This document shows positions 35,924 to 43,369 of a stretch of 48,699 nucleotides of DNA, in pieces. Both the position numbers and the translations under genes were made by a program. The notes beneath the pieces are model-generated. The model was not told the DNA's origin, did not search any database, and worked only from the letters and a program-made list of their open reading frames with translations. Source of the DNA: Bacteroidota bacterium (GTDB lineage Bacteria > Bacteroidota > Ignavibacteria > Ignavibacteriales > SURF-24). The stretch spans positions 1 through 48,699 of the forward strand of contig JAUZPB010000023.1 of NCBI GenBank assembly GCA_030706145.1, in the 5' to 3' direction. The first letter of the stretch is position 1, and the number at the start of each line of letters is the position of its first letter.

Positions 35924-38104
35924 ATGGCTATTAGTATTACAAAAAACAAAAGAATAATGGAAGAGTTACTCGAAACTTGCAGAGCAAATCTTCCTAATGT
36001 AAACGAAGAGATGATAAAGAAAGCTTTTGAATTAAGCTTTGAAGCGCATAAAAATGATTTTCGTGCATCCGGAGAGCCATATTTTAATCATCCCTACGAA
36101 GTAGCAATGATTGTTGCCCGGGAGATCCCTTTAGACGACGTCTCTGTAATTAGCGCTCTTCTGCATGATGTTGTTGAAGATACGGAGTTTGATCTTCAAT
36201 TCATAATGAAGGAATTTGGTAAGGAAGTTGCTGAGATTGTAGATGGCGTCACAAAGATGGGGGGAGTATTTAAGGGCCAGGATATTACTCAGGCCGAGAA
36301 CTATAGGAAATTACTCCTTTCGATGGTAAAAGATGTTCGTGTTATACTTGTCAAGTTTGCTGACAGGCTTCATAATATGAGAACTCTGGAATTTGTTAAT
36401 CCAGAAAAGCAGAGGAGAATAGCAAGAGAAACTCTGGAGATATATGCTCCTTTTGCACACAGATTTGGTCTAGCAAGGGTAAAATGGGAGCTGGAGGATC
36501 TTTCATTCAAATATCTGAACAAAGAAGCCTATGAAGAGATTGCCCGAAAGATAAAGAACAAAAGGCGAGAGCGTGAAGCATATATAAACAGGTTTATTTC
36601 CCCAATTGTTGAAAAGCTTAAAGAGCACGAAATTAAATTTGAGATCAACGGAAGGCCTAAGCATCTTTATAGCGTTTACCGCAAAATGATAAAAAGGAAC
36701 AAACCTTTTGAAGAAATTTATGATCTTTTTGCAGTACGTATTATTTTAGATAGTAATGACTCAAATGAATGCTATTATGTTTTAGGTGTAATAAACCAAA
36801 TTTACATTCCAGTACCTGACCGTTTTAAGGATTATGTGTCGATACCAAAGACAAACAACTACCAATCAATTCATACTACTGTAATTGGCCCTGAAGGTAA
36901 GTTAGTTGAAGTTCAGATACGTACCCGGCAGATGCACGAGGTTGCAGAGAAAGGTGTAGCTGCACACTGGAAATACAAAGAAAACAAGTTTACTTCAGAT
37001 GCTGACCTGGAGAACTGGGTAAACTGGATACGTGATGTCTTTGAGAATGCTTCAAGAGATGAGGCAAGCAAGGAGATTTTAGCCAGCTTTAAGCTAAATC
37101 TTTATCAGGACGAGATCTACGTTTTTACGCCAAAAGGGGATCTAAGGCGCCTTCCAGTTAATTCTACTCCGGTTGATTTTGCTTTCGATATTCACAGCAA
37201 AGTCGGTTACCATTGTATTGGTGCAAAAGTAAATGGAAAGATTGTACCGCTAGATACTATACTTCATAGTGGCGACCAGGTAGAGGTAATTATATCAAAG
37301 AATCAGCATCCTAACAGAAACTGGTCGATGTTTGTTACGACTCATAAGGCAAAGGCTGCAATACGAAAATGGATCAATAAAGAAGAAGATATGTTGATCC
37401 AGAATGGAAAGGACATTTGGGAGAAGAAATTAAAAAAACTTAAGATCTCAATGAATAGTGATGATCTTATCAAACTATCAAAGTCCTTAAAATATGATGG
37501 AAGCGGGCAGTTCTTTAAGGCCGTTGCAATGGAGAAAGTAGATCTTGATGAGGTCCTTACTCCTAAAAAAGAAAAAGAAGCCAAAGATGCAATAAATGAG
37601 TTAGGTTTTGATAGTTTTGCAAACATTGCCCGAAACGATGCAGGTGGGATCCTTGTCGATGGTAAGAGTGAAAATGTAATGTACAGCTTTGCAAAATGCT
37701 GTAATCCAATTCCAGGAGATCCAATTGTTGGATATATTACTATAGGAGAAGGAATCAAGATTCATAGAAAGACTTGTGATGATCTGATAAACTTAGTAAA
37801 GAAGGGAGAAAATCGTTTAATCCCTGTTCAGTGGCCAACGACAGATGCAAATCTTTTTGTCGCAGGTATTACTATAGTAGGAGAGGATGTTCCAGGAATT
37901 CTAAAGGATATATCGCATAGTATTACATCTTATCAGAATACAAATATAAAAACAGTTAATATTGCAGCTAATAATTCGATGTTCAAAGGGACTATTACTC
38001 TATATGTAAAAAACCTGGATCATCTTTCAAGGATAATTGAAAGGTTAAAGAAGAACAAAGGAATATATACAGTCGAAAGGTTTGACAGCACAAATTTAGT
38101 ATAA
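35924..38104 (+). CDS. rel: Bifunctional (p)ppGpp synthetase/hydrolase (Rel/SpoT)
   Basis: The 726-residue stringent-response enzyme has an HD hydrolase domain with LLHDVVEDTEF near residue 80 and FADRLHNMRTL near 147, a synthetase domain with RPKHLYSVYRKM and the RFKDYVSIPK sequence, a TGS domain from about 395 (DEIYVFTPKGDLRRLP), a zinc-finger/RIS region with AKCCNPIPGD, and a C-terminal ACT domain. RFKD in place of the EFDD of RelA-only enzymes, together with the intact HD motif, points to a bifunctional enzyme that makes and degrades (p)ppGpp at the ribosome. ruvX follows 69 bp later. Confidence 0.96.
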   Translation: MAISITKNKRIMEELLETCRANLPNVNEEMIKKAFELSFEAHKNDFRASGEPYFNHPYEVAMIVAREIPLDDVSVISALLHDVVEDTEFDLQFIMKEFGKEVAEIVDGVTKMGGVFKGQDITQAENYRKLLLSMVKDVRVILVKFADRLHNMRTLEFVNPEKQRRIARETLEIYAPFAHRFGLARVKWELEDLSFKYLNKEAYEEIARKIKNKRREREAYINRFISPIVEKLKEHEIKFEINGRPKHLYSVYRKMIKRNKPFEEIYDLFAVRIILDSNDSNECYYVLGVINQIYIPVPDRFKDYVSIPKTNNYQSIHTTVIGPEGKLVEVQIRTRQMHEVAEKGVAAHWKYKENKFTSDADLENWVNWIRDVFENASRDEASKEILASFKLNLYQDEIYVFTPKGDLRRLPVNSTPVDFAFDIHSKVGYHCIGAKVNGKIVPLDTILHSGDQVEVIISKNQHPNRNWSMFVTTHKAKAAIRKWINKEEDMLIQNGKDIWEKKLKKLKISMNSDDLIKLSKSLKYDGSGQFFKAVAMEKVDLDEVLTPKKEKEAKDAINELGFDSFANIARNDAGGILVDGKSENVMYSFAKCCNPIPGDPIVGYITIGEGIKIHRKTCDDLINLVKKGENRLIPVQWPTTDANLFVAGITIVGEDVPGILKDISHSITSYQNTNIKTVNIAANNSMFKGTITLYVKNLDHLSRIIERLKKNKGIYTVERFDSTNLV

Positions 38105-38127
38105 AAACAATTTGATAAGTAATAAAA

Positions 38128-38159
38128 ACTTAGCTTATATTAATTGATATTGGCTAAGT
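38128..38159 (+). other. Hairpin between rel and ruvX
   Basis: ACTTAGC and GCTAAGT pair around an 18-nt A/T-rich loop, 14 bp before the ruvX start. No T-run follows, so it may be a processing or attenuation structure. Confidence 0.4.
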
Positions 38160-38173
38160 GATACAGTAGAGGA

Positions 38174-38611
38174 ATGGACAATAACAGCTTTAAAGAAGAA
38201 AGGGTGCTAGCGATCGACTATGGATCAAAAAGAGTAGGTTTAGCCCTTTCCGACCCACTTAAAATATTTGCCTATCCATATAAAACAATTGAGAACTCTA
38301 CAGATCTGATCGATAAATTGATTCTGGTCATAAAGGAAAGTTCAGTTACCAAAATAATATTAGGTTACCCGCTGAAGGAAAATGGCCAAAAATCAGACAG
38401 TACACTTATGGTCGAAAAATTCAAAGAAGAGTTAGAGGCCAAGGTATCTATACCAATACAGTATTGGGATGAAAGGTACAGTTCAGAACTAGCAAAAGCC
38501 AATATCCTTGCAAGTGTAAAAAGCAAAAAGAAAAGAAGAAATAAAGGATTAGTAGATCAAAATGCAGCTTCAATAATTCTTCAGGAATATCTTGATGAAG
38601 CTGGCAAATAA
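38174..38611 (+). CDS. ruvX: Putative pre-16S rRNA nuclease / Holliday-junction resolvase RuvX (YqgF)
   Basis: The 145-residue RNase H-fold protein has AIDYGSKRVGLALSDP at the N-terminus, ILGYPLKENGQKS in the middle and YWDERYSS near the C-terminus, the three acidic-site segments of YqgF. In E. coli it is needed for 16S rRNA 5'-end processing and is also described as a Holliday-junction resolvase. AGAGGA lies directly before the ATG. Confidence 0.94.
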   Translation: MDNNSFKEERVLAIDYGSKRVGLALSDPLKIFAYPYKTIENSTDLIDKLILVIKESSVTKIILGYPLKENGQKSDSTLMVEKFKEELEAKVSIPIQYWDERYSSELAKANILASVKSKKKRRNKGLVDQNAASIILQEYLDEAGK

Positions 38612-38693
38612 ATGCAAAAAGAGAGTCTAAATAGCCTGAAATAAGTTGGCCGGGACTCTGAGTCTGAAGGAAATTATCCTGAAGATAAACAGC

Positions 38694-38722
38694 TTGACAT
38701 TTGTATCTTTAAGAACTATTTT
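38694..38722 (+). promoter_or_regulatory. Predicted promoter of the BMC shell genes
   Basis: A consensus -35 TTGACA and TATTTT are separated by 17 bp and end 36 bp before the first shell gene, which has AGGAG as ribosome site. A short inverted repeat GACTC-T-GAGTC (38654-38664) lies 30 bp upstream and could be an operator. Confidence 0.6.
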
Positions 38723-38758
38723 CGATCTACAATAAAACGAAAAATAGGAGCATTCTTT

Positions 38759-39040
38759 ATGACGCTTGATGCACTCGGAATGATTGAGACCAAAGGTTTA
38801 GTTGGTGCAATCGAAGCTGCTGATGCTATGGTAAAGGCAGCTAAAGTTGAGTTGATTGGTAAAGAAACAATCGGCGGCGGATATGTAACAGTCATGGTCA
38901 GAGGTGATGTTGGTGCTGTTAAGGCAGCAACTGATGCTGGTGCAGCTGCTGCGCAGAGAGTTGGGGAATTGGTTTCTGTTCATGTAATTCCACGGCCACA
39001 TAGTGACGTTGAATTGATCCTTCCTAAAAGAACGAATTAA
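38759..39040 (+). CDS. Bacterial microcompartment hexameric shell protein (PduA-like BMC-H)
   Basis: The 93-residue protein is a single BMC domain over its whole length: [19 protein letters not shown], then [20 protein letters not shown] and [17 protein letters not shown], very close to PduA. BMC-H proteins form hexagonal tiles that build the facets of protein organelles. The pore loop reads IGGGY (Gly39-41), where PduA has GSG, so a small backbone-lined pore is expected. It has its own promoter and is followed 11 bp later by a second shell gene. No enzyme, signature or vertex gene of a compartment is in the window. Confidence 0.97.
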   Translation: MTLDALGMIETKGLVGAIEAADAMVKAAKVELIGKETIGGGYVTVMVRGDVGAVKAATDAGAAAAQRVGELVSVHVIPRPHSDVELILPKRTN

Positions 39041-39051
39041 AGTTTTATGTT

Positions 39052-39648
39052 ATGCAACTAGCGTTGGGTCTGATTGAAACAAAAGGACTTGTTGGTGCAA
39101 TTGAAGCTGCCGATGCTATGGCTAAGGCAGCTGATGTTAAAATAGTTAACAAGGAAAAGATTACAGCGGCTCTTGTTACCATAAAGGTCATTGGTGAAGT
39201 AGCAGCTGTAAAAGCAGCTTTGGATGCAGGTGCAACTGCTGCTCAAAGAGTTGGGCAACTGGTTGCTGTTCATATTATTCCCCATCCTGATGATCAAATT
39301 GATTTCATAATAGGTAATGATATCCAGTCTGAAAAAGATATTCCTTCCGAAAAAGGTAATTTGCCAGATAATGATCCTAAAGTGGAAGAAAAACCTGCAG
39401 TTTGTTTGATGAGCGATATTTCCAGCTCAGAGAAAACAAATAATAACATGAATGCTGAAGGTACAGATGTCGATCATATTGACCTGAAAGACATTAATTT
39501 GCTCGAAATTGAAGAACTAAGTGTTCATAAGTTAAGAAGATTAGCCAGGGGCTTATCAGATTTTCCAATTAAGGGACGAGACATATCTACGGCAAACCGC
39601 CAGGTTTTGATAGCTCATTTTAAGGCATTAAAAAGTAAAACTGCATAA
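39052..39648 (+). CDS. BMC shell protein with long C-terminal extension
   Basis: The 198-residue protein has an N-terminal BMC domain (about 3-88; [30 protein letters not shown]), an acidic, low-complexity linker (about 90-141) and a C-terminal domain (142-198) with IEELSVHKLRRLARGLSDF and KGRDISTANRQVLIAHF. The pore loop is ITAAL instead of IGSGL. The C-terminal part looks like a small helix-extended-helix of SAP or Rho-N type, suggesting nucleic-acid or protein binding; by layout it recalls PduK/EutK-type extended shell proteins. The only cysteine is in the linker. It has no ribosome site and is probably coupled to the preceding gene. Confidence 0.93.
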   Translation: MQLALGLIETKGLVGAIEAADAMAKAADVKIVNKEKITAALVTIKVIGEVAAVKAALDAGATAAQRVGQLVAVHIIPHPDDQIDFIIGNDIQSEKDIPSEKGNLPDNDPKVEEKPAVCLMSDISSSEKTNNNMNAEGTDVDHIDLKDINLLEIEELSVHKLRRLARGLSDFPIKGRDISTANRQVLIAHFKALKSKTA

Positions 39649-39678
39649 CATTTATTTTATTTCAAGAACAAAAGCTTT

Positions 39679-39708
39679 TAACTCCTCAATTATTGTGGAG
39701 TTTTTTTT
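39679..39708 (+). terminator. Terminator of the BMC operon
   Basis: AACTCC and GGAGTT, with further pairing of CAAT and ATTG inside, form a hairpin that runs into eight T residues, about 30 bp after the second shell gene. Confidence 0.85.
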
Positions 39709-39809
39709 ATATTAATATTATATGGATTTTTATGCCTGTTTAAAAGACCTAAGCGAGATATTAAACTTAATATAATGGACACAGAGTTAGGCATGAGGAT
39801 ACAGCTAAA

Positions 39810-39875
39810 ATGGATCAGTTAAATAAATTGCAAAGAATGAAGAGTATCCAAACAAAGAGTATTCAAACAAAATGA
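39810..39875 (+). CDS. Possible 21-residue leader peptide coupled to ybbR
   Basis: An ATG at 39810 with GAGGA about 11 bp ahead opens a frame MDQLNKLQRMKSIQTKSIQTK whose TGA overlaps the ybbR start as ATGA. The downstream gene has no ribosome site of its own, so ribosomes finishing this frame could re-initiate there. The last ten codons come from a 15-bp tandem duplication. It may be only a fortuitous frame. Confidence 0.4.
   Translation: MDQLNKLQRMKSIQTKSIQTK
39841..39870. repeat. 15-bp tandem duplication before ybbR
   Basis: AGAGTATCCAAACAA is directly followed by AGAGTATTCAAACAA, with one mismatch, ending two bases before the ybbR ATG. Confidence 0.8.
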
Positions 39876-40786
39876 ATAAAAAAATTCTAACAATTATATC
39901 ATCAATTTTATTTTCAATTATACTATGGGGCTCAGTTACTCTTTCTAATTCCTATTTCACAACTATTTTTGTACCTGTAAAACTATCAAATATTCCTAAT
40001 GGATATGGTGTTGGGTATAAAACCTTAAAGGAAACAAGCCTAAGAATAAAAGGGGAAGGGTGGAAACTAATCTCAATTGCATTGGGAAATGAGGAGGATT
40101 TCTTAGTCCCAGCTGGTAATATAGATGGTGATTCCAAGTCTGTAAGATTGAGTAATGCTCTAGGAGATAATGCCTGGCTTTCGACAGGGCTTCAGGTATT
40201 TGATATCTCGCCAGATACAATGTCATACAAGCTAGAAAGGATACGGGAAAAAAGAGTTGTGATAAAGCCGGATGTTGAGCTGAATTTTAAGTCTGAATAT
40301 GGTTTAGTCTCCCCAATAAAGACCATTCCAGAATCGGTTGTTGTTTACGGCCCGGCGAGTTTATTACAGAAGCTGCAATATGTAAACACAGTCAATAAAA
40401 TTTATTCAAATCTGGATGAAGCAGTTAATGAAAAAGTTGAGTTACAGAAGCTAGAGAATATCAATTTTAACAGATATTCATGCGAAATAAAATTTGATGT
40501 TCAGAAAATAGTAGATAGAAGGTTTGACAATTTGCAAGTTGAGGTTATTAATGTTCCCAAAGATCAATCAATCATACTAATGCCTAACAGAATATCAGTG
40601 GTTTTGCGTGGTGGGATTAATCTTTTAGGGAAGTTAAAAGCTGAGGAAATTCGTCCTTACATAGATTACAGAGATATAATTAAAGATACTTTAGGACAAA
40701 TTGAACCGAAGTTGAAGATACCATTTTTCTCAACAATAGTTGATAAAAGTCCAGAAAAATTTCAATATATAATAAAAAAATTCTAG
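39872..40786 (+). CDS. YbbR-domain (CdaR-like) membrane-anchored protein
   Basis: The 304-residue protein has one N-terminal membrane helix (KILTIISSILFSIILWGSVTL) and then three or so YbbR repeats, seen as VPVKLSNIPNGY, KPDVELNFKSEYGLVSPIKTIPESVVVYGP and LQVEVINVPKDQ. In Firmicutes CdaR regulates the diadenylate cyclase CdaA; no cyclase gene is present here, and in Bacteroidota-type genomes YbbR is often next to other genes. It is followed 5 bp later by tmk. Confidence 0.85.
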   Translation: MNKKILTIISSILFSIILWGSVTLSNSYFTTIFVPVKLSNIPNGYGVGYKTLKETSLRIKGEGWKLISIALGNEEDFLVPAGNIDGDSKSVRLSNALGDNAWLSTGLQVFDISPDTMSYKLERIREKRVVIKPDVELNFKSEYGLVSPIKTIPESVVVYGPASLLQKLQYVNTVNKIYSNLDEAVNEKVELQKLENINFNRYSCEIKFDVQKIVDRRFDNLQVEVINVPKDQSIILMPNRISVVLRGGINLLGKLKAEEIRPYIDYRDIIKDTLGQIEPKLKIPFFSTIVDKSPEKFQYIIKKF

Positions 40787-40791
40787 GTAGT

Positions 40792-41409
40792 ATGTTTATA
40801 ACATTTGAAGGGTTAGATTTTTGCGGAAAATCTACGCAGGTTAATTTGCTTGAGCAGTATTTGAGTGCTCAGAATAAGAAGGTAAAACTAATAAGAGAGC
40901 CGGGAGGAACCAGCATTTCTGAAAAGATCAGAGGTGTTCTTCTTGATAAAAAAAATTGTGAAATGTTCATTGAAACAGAGATACTTTTGTTTTCAGCAGC
41001 GCGTTCACAACTGGTCAGGGAAATAATTAGACCTTTTTTAAAGGAGAATTATTATGTAATTTCTGATAGGTTCCATGATTCGTTAACAGCATATCAGGGA
41101 TTTGGCAGGTCAATTCCTTTAGATTTTGTACAGACCATTAACAGCTTTGCTATTGGAGAAACTATCCCAGACATTACTTTTTTTATTGATCTTCCGGTTG
41201 AGGAAACAGAAAAGAGAAAGGCTCTTAGGAGCCAAGGTGATCTGGATAGAATTGAAGTCTCTAAGAATAACTTCTATGAGAGGGTAAGAGAGGGGTATCT
41301 ATACCTTGCCGAAAGGGAAAAACGATTCAAGATAATAGATGGTATGTTGAGTATTCAGGAAATTCATGAGATAATAAAGGTTGAGATAGATAAAATGGAA
41401 ATGTTATGA
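40792..41409 (+). CDS. tmk: Thymidylate kinase
   Basis: The 205-residue enzyme phosphorylates dTMP to dTDP. It shows the P-loop FEGLDFCGKSTQ (DFxGKST as in Bacteroidota-type enzymes), REPGGTSISEKIR, the DRFHDSLTAYQGFGR motif and the LID-like SQGDLDRIE. Length is typical. It lies between ybbR and an S41 protease in a compact plus-strand run. Confidence 0.95.
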   Translation: MFITFEGLDFCGKSTQVNLLEQYLSAQNKKVKLIREPGGTSISEKIRGVLLDKKNCEMFIETEILLFSAARSQLVREIIRPFLKENYYVISDRFHDSLTAYQGFGRSIPLDFVQTINSFAIGETIPDITFFIDLPVEETEKRKALRSQGDLDRIEVSKNNFYERVREGYLYLAEREKRFKIIDGMLSIQEIHEIIKVEIDKMEML

Positions 41410-41425
41410 AAGGAGCGATAAAAAT

Positions 41426-43069
41426 ATGGATGCAAAATGGAAGTATTTGTTTATTCCACTTGTCCTGATTTTATGTTCTGGATTTTTCAGGACTGACGGG
41501 GATATATATTTTCAGGTTTCGCGTAGTATTGATGTTTTTGGGAAAGTATACAAAGAAGTTTCCTTTAATTATGTCGATTATTTAAATCCTGAAGAATTTA
41601 TGATTTCCGGAATCAACGGGATGCTTTCCTCATTGGATCCATATACAGTATTTATCGATGAAAAAAGAAAAAGTGATATTGATCTACTAACTAGCGGGAA
41701 ATATGGCGGCATAGGAATTTCTATAGGTTTGCGTAATGATAAAATTACAATTGTAGATATAATGGATGGATATTCAGCTCAGAGGCAGGGTATAAGAATA
41801 GGTGATGTAATTACAAAGATCAATAATGTTGAGATCAATAAGGATAATTTTGAAGATATTTCTTCCCTTGTAAAAGGTGAACCCGGTACAGAAGTTCAGC
41901 TTACAATTGGCAGGGAAGGAGATGAGGAATATGTTTTTAATCTTATCCGTGAAGAAATAAAAATTAAGAACCTGACCTATGGTAGTTTCGTTCCCGAAAA
42001 CAGTAATAATGTATTTCTCAAGCTTACTGGTTTTACAAGGACAGCAGGAGATGAAATTCAAAAGACTCTTACGGATCTTAAGTTGCAAAAAGGCGTATCC
42101 TCGATTATCCTTGACCTAAGGGGAAATCCGGGAGGATTGCTTGATGCTGCAGTTGACGTATGCGAGAAGTTCTTAAAAAAGAATCAGCTTGTTGTAACAG
42201 TAAGGGGAAGAGATTCATCATCAACAAAAGCATATTATTCTACAGAGGAACCTGTTGCAGGTGATTCTAAGCTGGTAGTACTTGTCGATAGCGGATCGGC
42301 TTCTGCTTCTGAAATAGTTGCAGCTGCCATTCAAGATCATGATAGGGGAATAATACTTGGCACAGATACATTTGGTAAAGGATTGGTTCAGACTGTAATC
42401 CCTCTTTCATATAATACCTCTTTGAAAATTACTACTGCAAAATATTATACACCAAGTGGCCGTTGTATTCAGAAAATCGACTATTCGCGTAATAATAAAG
42501 TATTTGTTTCAAGCAAAGGTACAACAAGTCAGGTATTTAAGACTGATCACGACCGGCAAGTTTTTGGAGCAGGAGGGATTAAGCCTGATACATTTGTTGT
42601 AAACGATTCGGAAATAAACGTTGTAAATGACCTTTCCTCAAAAGGCATGATATTTAAGTATGCAAATATCTTCACTAATTCGCATTCAAAAGATGATTTT
42701 TATAAGACAGGTAATGATTTCCTATTTAATAATTTTTTAGAGTTTCTGAAAAAAGAAAACTATAAGTATAAATCAGCAATTGAAAAACAGCTAACAGAAC
42801 TACTCTCTGAGGCAAAGAAAGAAAAATATAATAAAACATTCCTAAGTGATATAAATAGCCTTGAAGAAAAAATAAAAGGGACGCGGGATTTCGAAATAAA
42901 GAATCATAAACAGGAAATTCTAAACTCACTAAGAAGTGAAATGCTGACCAGGTATGAAGGGAGTAATGGGAGAATAAGAGAATTATTAAATAACGACAGG
43001 CAGTTTAAAATAGCTCTTGAAGTTGTAAATAATAATGATCTTTATAACCATTTACTTTATAATCATTGA
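41426..43069 (+). CDS. S41-family C-terminal processing protease (CtpA/Prc-like)
   Basis: The 547-residue protease has an N-terminal membrane helix or signal (YLFIPLVLILCSGFF), a PDZ domain (about 95-175) with YGGIGISIGLRNDKI and SAQRQGIRIGDVI, and the S41 catalytic domain with the serine in DSGSASASEIVA and the lysine in TFGKGLVQT. A long helical C-terminal region follows. Enzymes of this type cut the C-termini of periplasmic proteins. An AAAGGAG ribosome site precedes the ATG. Confidence 0.94.
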   Translation: MDAKWKYLFIPLVLILCSGFFRTDGDIYFQVSRSIDVFGKVYKEVSFNYVDYLNPEEFMISGINGMLSSLDPYTVFIDEKRKSDIDLLTSGKYGGIGISIGLRNDKITIVDIMDGYSAQRQGIRIGDVITKINNVEINKDNFEDISSLVKGEPGTEVQLTIGREGDEEYVFNLIREEIKIKNLTYGSFVPENSNNVFLKLTGFTRTAGDEIQKTLTDLKLQKGVSSIILDLRGNPGGLLDAAVDVCEKFLKKNQLVVTVRGRDSSSTKAYYSTEEPVAGDSKLVVLVDSGSASASEIVAAAIQDHDRGIILGTDTFGKGLVQTVIPLSYNTSLKITTAKYYTPSGRCIQKIDYSRNNKVFVSSKGTTSQVFKTDHDRQVFGAGGIKPDTFVVNDSEINVVNDLSSKGMIFKYANIFTNSHSKDDFYKTGNDFLFNNFLEFLKKENYKYKSAIEKQLTELLSEAKKEKYNKTFLSDINSLEEKIKGTRDFEIKNHKQEILNSLRSEMLTRYEGSNGRIRELLNNDRQFKIALEVVNNNDLYNHLLYNH

Positions 43070-43369
43070 AGAAGGCTTTTCACTAAAAACCAATATATGA
43101 AAATATTTTTAAAGTCTTATCTCTGCCAGTTAAGTCAGGGATAAGAAACCTTTAACACATAGGAAAACAGGAGGATGGGGACTTGAGGTCTTTTACCTGG
43201 TTACTGAGTTTTCCCCAAAGCTCACTCTTTACAAAAAAACGAATTTTAATTAGATTCAATTATTAAGTAATTTCATACTTTACAAGAAAGCTTTTCTCAA
43301 AATTAAAATAATACCTTATTAACCAAATATCTTTTTCAAACCTGCTTATTTAAACAAGGAAGGTAGTCT
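43070..43369. other. Intergenic region before the protease-barrel gene
   Basis: The 300 bases contain one hairpin, CTTATCTCTG / CAGGGATAAG (43116-43125 and 43136-43145, one G-U pair, 10-nt loop), with no T-run. Otherwise there is no recognisable gene. A GGAAGG ribosome site at its right end serves the TTG start at 43370. Confidence 0.5.

Noticed and set aside
43116-43145. Hairpin after the S41 protease as a terminator.
   Set aside because: The stem is good but followed by AAACCTTTAA rather than a T-run.
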